Positions 6,177-10,705 of a stretch of DNA of 10,705 nucleotides are shown piece by piece. Origin of the DNA: Burkholderiales bacterium (lineage in GTDB: Bacteria > Pseudomonadota > Gammaproteobacteria > Burkholderiales > Usitatibacteraceae); NCBI GenBank assembly GCA_014378085.1, contig JACMOJ010000519.1, positions 1-10,705 on the forward strand, given 5' to 3'. A model generated the notes under the pieces. That model had not been told where the DNA came from. It saw only the letters and a list, made by a program, of their open reading frames with translations, and ran no database searches. Each line of letters opens with the position of its first letter. Position 1 is the first letter of the stretch. A program made the translations under genes and the position numbers.

Positions 6177-7721
6177 CTATTTCCCCGGCGGCGACGAAGG
6201 TGTCGGTACGAGCGTGTTTGGCGGCGGCAGAGCCGCAGGAGGATTTTGCATCTGCTGCGGTGGGCTCATAGGCGTCAACAGCGGATTAAATGGCGTATTC
6301 GACAGAATTGTTGGTTGTGACTGTCCTGGCGGACCGTTAACCGTGGACGGCGCCGCGCCGGGTGCAGGTAGTGCATTCGGCGCAGCAAGCTTGCCACTGG
6401 CGCCCGTTAAAGGTATCGGCGCTACAAACGTCGCTGTCGGCGTGGGCGTAGGGAAAATCTGGCCACCCGCGGCGGTTGTCGCCGGAGAAGCCAATCCTGC
6501 TGGTGCTAAAGGATTTGTTCCCCCAACGGGCGCGGGCGCGTTGGGGGCGGCAGGAAATGCGGGTGCCGCGACTGATGTCGCGTCTTCAACAACTTCCAGC
6601 ACCGGGAGGGGACGCGGCTTGATTTCCGTCGATACATGGAAACGCTCCCTGTTTAGTTGCAGGCTCGTCGTTGCCGACTTCTGCTCGGAATTCCGAAACA
6701 AAGACATAGGTGATTGCTCAAGATTTTCGATCACCTTGGAGGTCGACTGCGCCTCACCCAGCAGAATGACTTCACGCACTTTGCCGTTTGGCTTGATATC
6801 GAGTTTTTGTACCCAGGTGGTATCGGGAAAAGTGCGCGCCAATTCTTCGAGCACAGACACCACGGGATAAGCGGCGTGCTTGCGCGACGCAAGAAAATTG
6901 TACTCAGCGGCGAGTTTTGTATATTCGCTAAATACGCGTTCACTGATGAGAAATTCGGCGCCAGATTTTTCGGCCTGCGGAATCAACTCCTTTACAGTCT
7001 CACGCTTTTGCCAGATCGGCAATACGATCGCAACCAGTGCGAGCAATACTGCCAGAACCAGCAAGCCGATATTGATTTGGTGAACACGACTCAGACGGCG
7101 CGGCGGCTTGTCGGCGAGTGGTTGCAAATCGACAGCCGCAGCGTTTTCTGCAGCGGTGTCGTCGATACCCACGCTGGCACAGGTCAGTCCGGCGCGCGTG
7201 AGCATGTCCAGCAGCGACGCGACTTCCCCTCTGGACGCAACCACCAGCGTGACAACGATTTTTTCCTGTTGCGTATCGCGGCGCACAATTTGTGCATCGA
7301 AGTAAGCTTGATCTGGCGTGAATGGCGTGTGCCGATCAAGCTCGAAACCGACCACTTCGCGCAAGTTTTCTTCGGTCGCAATCGGTAGCGTGATGGATTT
7401 CACCATTGCCTGATCTGGGGTAAGTACCAACCGCACCCGGTCACGCCCGGCCTCAATCAGATCACGCAACAGCGGGTTGCTGGCAAGGGTATCTATCGAG
7501 ACGCGCTCGGCTACATGTGGTTTCCCCGACTCTTTTCTTGTATTGAGGATTGTCAGGCCTCTCTCGTCGACCATGACGTTGATCGCAACGGCATCCCCAT
7601 CGATCCAGCGCGCCATCAATGCCGGAAGCATCGCCCGTAGTTCGGCCGTCCACCAGCGCCAAAGTTGCAGCAGGCGATTGCCGGAGACGGGGGAAGAGAG
7701 CGTTGAAATAGCTGGGATCAT
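6177..7721 (-). CDS. gspL: GspL, inner-membrane platform protein that recruits the GspE ATPase, with a long C-terminal tail
   Basis: From the ATG at 7721 the product is 514 residues. The cytoplasmic part (about 1-210) has the PilM/GspL-type pattern, including LRDLIEAGRDRVRLVLTPDQ and the ELDRHTPFTPDQAYFDAQIV segment. One membrane helix lies at about 216-236. A periplasmic ferredoxin-like domain (about 285-367) includes YPVVSVLEELARTFPDTTWV. Residues 368-514 form a Pro/Ala/Thr/Gly-rich tail with no recognisable fold, absent from typical GspL of about 370-400 residues. GspL binds GspE in the cytoplasm and GspM in the membrane. The ATG at 7721 is 7 nt after the gspK stop. A longer version from a TTG at 7778 would add 19 residues rich in Arg and Cys that overlap gspK, and is unlikely. 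No ribosome binding site precedes 7721, which implies coupling to gspK. Confidence 0.93.
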   Translation of the reverse strand: MIPAISTLSSPVSGNRLLQLWRWWTAELRAMLPALMARWIDGDAVAINVMVDERGLTILNTRKESGKPHVAERVSIDTLASNPLLRDLIEAGRDRVRLVLTPDQAMVKSITLPIATEENLREVVGFELDRHTPFTPDQAYFDAQIVRRDTQQEKIVVTLVVASRGEVASLLDMLTRAGLTCASVGIDDTAAENAAAVDLQPLADKPPRRLSRVHQINIGLLVLAVLLALVAIVLPIWQKRETVKELIPQAEKSGAEFLISERVFSEYTKLAAEYNFLASRKHAAYPVVSVLEELARTFPDTTWVQKLDIKPNGKVREVILLGEAQSTSKVIENLEQSPMSLFRNSEQKSATTSLQLNRERFHVSTEIKPRPLPVLEVVEDATSVAAPAFPAAPNAPAPVGGTNPLAPAGLASPATTAAGGQIFPTPTPTATFVAPIPLTGASGKLAAPNALPAPGAAPSTVNGPPGQSQPTILSNTPFNPLLTPMSPPQQMQNPPAALPPPNTLVPTPSSPPGK

Positions 7722-7728
7722 AGGCGGG

Positions 7729-8700
7729 TTATTGCTGCACCGGCAAGGCGTCCGTTTGCCCATTTGGCGGGTTACCAACGACGGCAGCTATTACGCCTTC
7801 TTTCCAGCGCAAAAAAGTGTAGGGACGCGCCGGCGTTGCGAGGCGCATCACGACCGCCTCACGCACGAAACTCGCGCCCTCGTTGCCCGCGCCGCCACTG
7901 GCAACTGCGCGCACGATCACAATGCCATTAGCGAAACTTGAACGCGGTATGCCGGGGGCGAACTGCGGCAACGGCAGCTTGGCCGCGCGCGCTTGTTCTC
8001 GCTGTGCAATGTATTGGTCGACCAGGATGTCGGTAGCACCGGGGAGTGCTCGTAAAGCGCCTCGTGCGGCAATGCTCGCGTTTATGCCTGGCTGACGGGA
8101 GTAAATCGTAATCAATGGTGCAACCTTGTCATATAGTTCTGGCGTCATTCCCATCACAAGGCGTAATTCCTCGTTTGACTGGAAAGCCGCATTAGCTGGT
8201 TTGTAGGAATACCCGGCCGCAAGATATTCGGCCTCTTCTGCTCCGCGCAGGCGTTTCAGGGAGTCCTGGTCGCGCCAATCGAGTATTGCGTCGGTTATGG
8301 CAGCGGCTTCATCCTCCTTTACACCTTGTGCGAGAAACAACCCACGCAAGAGCTCATCGGCCGCAGTATTAATATCGATTTTACCAGACTCGTCTGTCAT
8401 GCTGACATCAACCGAAACGCCCTGAAAACTCCACGTCTGTGCAACGCCATCAGTCGTCCAGCGGCCCGGCAATTGCGGCGGTTTGAACATTTCAAAGATT
8501 CCCCGCTGAACGGCGGCATCAGCAGCAGCTTCGAGTCGGGCCCGCGCCAGTGAATTGGAAACGATATTGACGTCGGTTCGCATTGCGTAAATGAACGAGG
8601 ACGCAATCAGCATCAGCAAGGTGGTGATCCACAACACGATGATCAGCGCAATGCCGCGTTGACTTCGCCTCATTGTGCCCGGCAACCTGACGGCCCTCAT
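7729..8700 (-). CDS. gspK: GspK, minor pseudopilin at the pseudopilus tip
   Basis: The 323-residue protein has a type III (prepilin) signal with QRG before the cleavage point and the mature start IALIIVLWITTLLMLI. As in other GspK proteins the Glu at mature position 5 is missing, consistent with the subunit at the very tip of the filament. GspK features follow: DESGKIDIN (103-111), DAILDWRDQD (137-146), and a YLAAGYSYKPANAAF segment followed by EELRLVMGMT (159-186). The length, about 320, is typical and much larger than other pseudopilins. The ATG at 8700 overlaps the gspJ stop as ATGA, which supports this start; the ATG at 8673 would give a shorter leader (MRRSQRG) and is possible. GspK forms the tip complex with GspI and GspJ and helps start pseudopilus assembly. 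Confidence 0.95.
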   Translation of the reverse strand: MRAVRLPGTMRRSQRGIALIIVLWITTLLMLIASSFIYAMRTDVNIVSNSLARARLEAAADAAVQRGIFEMFKPPQLPGRWTTDGVAQTWSFQGVSVDVSMTDESGKIDINTAADELLRGLFLAQGVKEDEAAAITDAILDWRDQDSLKRLRGAEEAEYLAAGYSYKPANAAFQSNEELRLVMGMTPELYDKVAPLITIYSRQPGINASIAARGALRALPGATDILVDQYIAQREQARAAKLPLPQFAPGIPRSSFANGIVIVRAVASGGAGNEGASFVREAVVMRLATPARPYTFLRWKEGVIAAVVGNPPNGQTDALPVQQ

Positions 8701-9431
8701 GATCGCCGCGGTCCGCAGGCGCGTTGAAACGCGTTGTCGTAACAGCCTGCTTCTTCACCCAAACGTAAACTGACCACCAGCGGTGGTACATCGCGTCCGT
8801 CGTCCACTTGCAGAGTAATTTTGATCAACTGCGGCATACGCAATGCGTTTGTCCATTCGTCGGTCCACTGCGGCTCTGCCGTGTCGTTCTCTGCACCGTA
8901 ATAGCCGATCTCGAATGATTTAACACCCTCTATAAGGACAATGGGCTTGGCCTCATCCAGGCCGTCCCAGTCTTTGGCCTGCAAATTGAACGCCGAGCGT
9001 TTGATAAACAAGGCTCTTCTGGTCTCGCCGCCAGGTGATTTGGTATTCGCAACATATAAGTGGCCCCACTGCATACCACCTTCGCGCGCCGCCGCGCCCA
9101 GTGTCAGCATCGTGACGAATTTGAGTTCATCCTTGGCGCCCTCAAACGCGATCTTCGATTCCGGAATGCCGCGCCATCGCACCGGGAAAAGCTGACCCAG
9201 TTCGCGCCGCAAAAAACTCTGCACGACGCGCTGATGTGAGGCCTCAGTGACCCGCTTCTCACCCGTATCCCAAGCGCGGAGGCCGATACTAAGTGTGGAG
9301 TAAATGAGAATAAGCATTATGCCGAGGAGCGTCAATCCAACCAGTGTTTCGAGCAGCGTAAAGCCAACCGCTGCGGCACGTGCTGCACCGAGCCCGTTTC
9401 GCCGACGGCTAGTGAATTCACGCCGGCTCAC
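8697..9431 (-). CDS. gspJ: GspJ, minor pseudopilin
   Basis: The 244-residue prepilin has cleavage after Gly23 (VG, then FTLLETLVGLTLLGIMLI), with the conserved Glu at mature position 5. The leader is unusually long and basic (23 residues, with RREFTSRRR). The C-terminal domain fits GspJ, with strands such as SFLRRELGQLFPVRW and a late IKITLQVDDG. GspJ joins GspI and GspK in the tip complex. The start is GTG at 9431, overlapping the gspI stop as GTGA, with an AGGG about 8 nt upstream. The stop overlaps gspK as ATGA. Confidence 0.93.
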   Translation of the reverse strand: MSRREFTSRRRNGLGAARAAAVGFTLLETLVGLTLLGIMLILIYSTLSIGLRAWDTGEKRVTEASHQRVVQSFLRRELGQLFPVRWRGIPESKIAFEGAKDELKFVTMLTLGAAAREGGMQWGHLYVANTKSPGGETRRALFIKRSAFNLQAKDWDGLDEAKPIVLIEGVKSFEIGYYGAENDTAEPQWTDEWTNALRMPQLIKITLQVDDGRDVPPLVVSLRLGEEAGCYDNAFQRACGPRRS

Positions 9432-9871
9432 GTTTTTGGCCCTAACCTCAGGGTCGAAAGATTAAATACGCGCTCTCGGCGATCATCCGGCGTAAAACTG
9501 ACCTTCAGATCAATCTCATAGAGCTGTGCCGGCATAAGTTTTTCGAAATCGGCGACCGACTGCTCCTTGGGAAACGGGTCCTGGTAAGGCCGTACAGACA
9601 GCGCCCAAGAGAAGTCGTCGTCGAATTTTCCAGACGCGGACGATTCTTTCAACGATTCCTCAATGCCAACGCTGGCCAGCTTCGATTCCGCGTACATAGT
9701 GGCTTTGGCATATTTGTCCGCTAGCGTTGCGCCATTCACGCCGCGCGAAAAAATCTGCATCAACACACCCATTGCCACCGCGAGAAGTGTAAAAGCAACC
9801 AGTATTTCCAGCAGGGAGAAGCCCTGCGCCGATCGTTTAGAAAGTCGTTTACTGGCGGGCATCACAGGCAC
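9428..9871 (-). CDS. gspI: GspI, minor pseudopilin
   Basis: The prepilin motif is QG followed by FSLLEILVAFTLLAVAMG, with Glu at mature position 5. The mature domain is 130 residues, normal for GspI, and includes YAESKLASVG, typical of the family. I place the start at the GTG at 9871 because a GGAGG (9877-9881) lies 5 nt before it; this gives 147 residues with a 17-residue leader. Alternatives are ATG at 9862, ATG at 9883 and ATG at 9943. The last gives 171 residues with a 41-residue leader overlapping gspH by 32 nt, and seems too long. GspI nucleates the GspI-J-K tip complex. The stop overlaps gspJ as GTGA. Confidence 0.9.
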   Translation of the reverse strand: MPVMPASKRLSKRSAQGFSLLEILVAFTLLAVAMGVLMQIFSRGVNGATLADKYAKATMYAESKLASVGIEESLKESSASGKFDDDFSWALSVRPYQDPFPKEQSVADFEKLMPAQLYEIDLKVSFTPDDRRERVFNLSTLRLGPKT

Positions 9872-9876
9872 ATTTG

Positions 9877-9881
9877 CCTCC
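9877..9881 (-). promoter_or_regulatory. Ribosome binding site favouring the internal gspI start
   Basis: GGAGG on the minus strand is the strongest ribosome-binding match in the gspH/gspI junction. It lies 5 nt before GTG 9871, 11 nt before GTG 9865 and 14 nt before ATG 9862, all in the gspI frame. It argues against translation starting at the upstream ATG codons at 9943 or 9925. Confidence 0.5.
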
Positions 9882-9911
9882 ATGATCCGCGCCAATTGGC
9901 GATCTACGTTT

Positions 9912-10373
9912 CTAACCACGTGCATCCCCAGCAGGCTTGTCATTGATGGTGACGTGGCCCGTCAGCCAGTCGACATCGATTTCAAAGCCACGCTCGCCAG
10001 TGCCCACCGTAACGCGTCCGCCGTTGGAGGAGCCGTCTGGGAAAAAACGAATCGTTCCGACCTTCTCGGAAATCAGATCGGCTTGCGCGGTGTAAAGTTT
10101 TACATCGAGTAGCTCGTGTAGCTTGTGCAGCTTGGCGTTGTTTGGCAGCGTGAATTGGCGATTTTCCATGTCAAGTGACAGTACCGCTTCGCGCTTGGTA
10201 TTGATCGCCACATCGCGCGCGATCCTGAGGCCGGTTGCAACTGCGCGCGCGTTGGCGCGCAACTCTGCACCAGATACGCCCGAGAAGACCATTTTGGGCA
10301 GCAACACATAAGCCAATCCAATGATGGTGATAACAACGATAACTTCCAGTAGAGAAAAACCGCGCTGACGCAT
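9912..10373 (-). CDS. gspH: GspH, minor pseudopilin
   Basis: From the ATG at 10373 the product is 153 residues: leader MRQRG, then FSLLEVIVVITIIGLAYVLL, a standard prepilin cleavage site with Glu at mature position 5. The globular part has the GspH pattern: LRIARDVAINTKREAVLSLDMENRQF, FFPDGSSNGGRVTV, then WLTGHVTI near the end. GspH links the GspI-J-K tip to the GspG filament. The start is set by GGGGA 7 nt upstream and by the short leader typical of GspH. The frame stays open upstream to 10478, but that extension overlaps the 3' end of gspG and would put 38 residues before the cleavage site. The gene begins 28 nt after the gspG stop, and its TAG stop precedes the chosen gspI start by 40 nt. 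Confidence 0.93.
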   Translation of the reverse strand: MRQRGFSLLEVIVVITIIGLAYVLLPKMVFSGVSGAELRANARAVATGLRIARDVAINTKREAVLSLDMENRQFTLPNNAKLHKLHELLDVKLYTAQADLISEKVGTIRFFPDGSSNGGRVTVGTGERGFEIDVDWLTGHVTINDKPAGDARG

Positions 10374-10380
10374 AGACATT

Positions 10381-10385
10381 TCCCC
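10381..10385 (-). promoter_or_regulatory. Ribosome binding site fixing the gspH start
   Basis: GGGGA on the minus strand stands 7 nt before ATG 10373 but only 1 nt before ATG 10379, so it selects the start that yields the leader MRQRG. Confidence 0.55.
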
Positions 10386-10401
10386 GAACTCGCTCAGGAG
10401 T

Positions 10402-10705
10402 TCACCCCCAGGACTTGAGATCCCGGTTTGCGCCGTCACCACCTTCTTGACCGTCGGCACCAAGCGAAACGATTTCATACGCGCGGTTTTCGGCCCCAGG
10501 TGACCGATAGATCAGGTCATTGCGCCATGGGTCTTTCAACTCTTCAGCATTCTTGACGTAGGGGCCGTTCCAGTTCGGCACGCCGGATGGCACCGTTAGC
10601 AAGGCCTTCAAACCTTCCTGCGTCGTCGGGTATTTGCCTGTATCGAGTTTGTAAATGTCTAGCGGTCCCGACAGCGCGACTATTTTGCTCTTGCCAATCT
10701 TTGCC
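10402..10705 (-). CDS. gspG: GspG, major pseudopilin, C-terminal 100 residues only
   Basis: The frame is open to the right edge, so the gene is partial and its prepilin signal is outside the window. The visible 100 residues are highly characteristic of GspG: LDIYKLDTGKYPTTQEGL, then PNWNGPYVKN, DPWRNDLIYRSPG, and the ending YEIVSLGADGQEGGDGANRD with a final W. The Asp-rich loop near the end is the calcium-binding site known in GspG, which is needed for a stable pseudopilus. GspG polymerises into the periplasmic filament that pushes substrates through GspD. About the first 45 residues are missing, judging from the usual length of about 145. Confidence 0.96.
   Translation of the reverse strand, partial: AKIGKSKIVALSGPLDIYKLDTGKYPTTQEGLKALLTVPSGVPNWNGPYVKNAEELKDPWRNDLIYRSPGAENRAYEIVSLGADGQEGGDGANRDLKSWG

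Noticed and set aside
6214..6870. 218-codon open frame on the plus strand, Gly/Ala/Val-rich
   Set aside because: It lies antisense to the Pro/Ala-rich tail of gspL, whose codon composition keeps the opposite frame open. The product looks like low-complexity shadow sequence.
6714..7388. 224-codon open frame on the plus strand
   Set aside because: Fully antisense to the conserved part of gspL, with composition typical of a shadow frame (many His/Arg/Gln, no domain pattern).
7722..7778. TTG-initiated N-terminal extension of GspL
   Set aside because: It would lie inside the gspK end, adds an Arg/Cys-rich stretch unlike GspL, and an ATG sits right after the gspK stop.
10374..10478. N-terminal extension of GspH
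   Set aside because: It overlaps the coding end of gspG and puts 38 residues before the prepilin cleavage site; GGGGA selects ATG 10373.
1..10705. CRISPR array, tRNA, insertion sequence, integrase or phage genes
   Set aside because: No regularly spaced repeats, cloverleaf, transposase motif or terminal inverted repeats were seen on either strand.

Overview
The window holds most of a type II secretion system (T2SS, general secretory pathway) gene cluster. Every gene is read from the minus strand, so transcription runs from high to low coordinates. The order along transcription is gspG (3' part only, entering at the right edge), gspH, gspI, gspJ, gspK, gspL, gspM, a short gspC-type gene (the xpsN position) and gspD. 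Two more minus-strand genes follow: a small predicted lipoprotein and a large exported protein that runs off the left edge. The order G-H-I-J-K-L-M-N-D, with the secretin last and a short PDZ-less GspC equivalent between M and D, matches the Xanthomonas Xps arrangement. Together with moderate GC content and the style of the proteins, this suggests a beta- or gammaproteobacterium, more likely beta. That assignment is an inference from protein style, not from any marker gene.

Right part (about 7.7-10.7 kb): pseudopilus genes. GspG is the major pseudopilin, and GspH, GspI, GspJ and GspK are the minor pseudopilins that build and cap the tip. GspH, I, J and K keep a prepilin-peptidase cleavage site followed by a hydrophobic helix; the corresponding end of GspG is outside the window. 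Genes are packed with 4-nt stop/start overlaps (I/J, J/K, M/C) or gaps of 7-8 nt (K/L, L/M), as in a translationally coupled operon. gspE and gspF are expected just beyond the right edge.

Middle (about 2.2-7.7 kb): the inner-membrane platform (GspL, GspM, GspC/N) and the outer-membrane secretin GspD. GspL, GspM and the GspC-like protein all end in proline/alanine/glycine-rich, probably disordered periplasmic tails (about 147, 37 and 106 residues). GspD carries a lipobox, so it probably reaches the outer membrane as a self-piloting liposecretin.

Left part (1-2.2 kb): a 138-residue lipoprotein of unknown function, then a gene with its own promoter, a perfect 16-bp palindrome in the predicted 5' leader and a good ribosome binding site. 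It encodes a large protein with a clear Sec signal peptide, a plausible client of the T2SS or an abundant surface protein. No tRNA, rRNA, CRISPR array, insertion sequence or integrase was seen. Gene-free stretches are all shorter than 300 bp.
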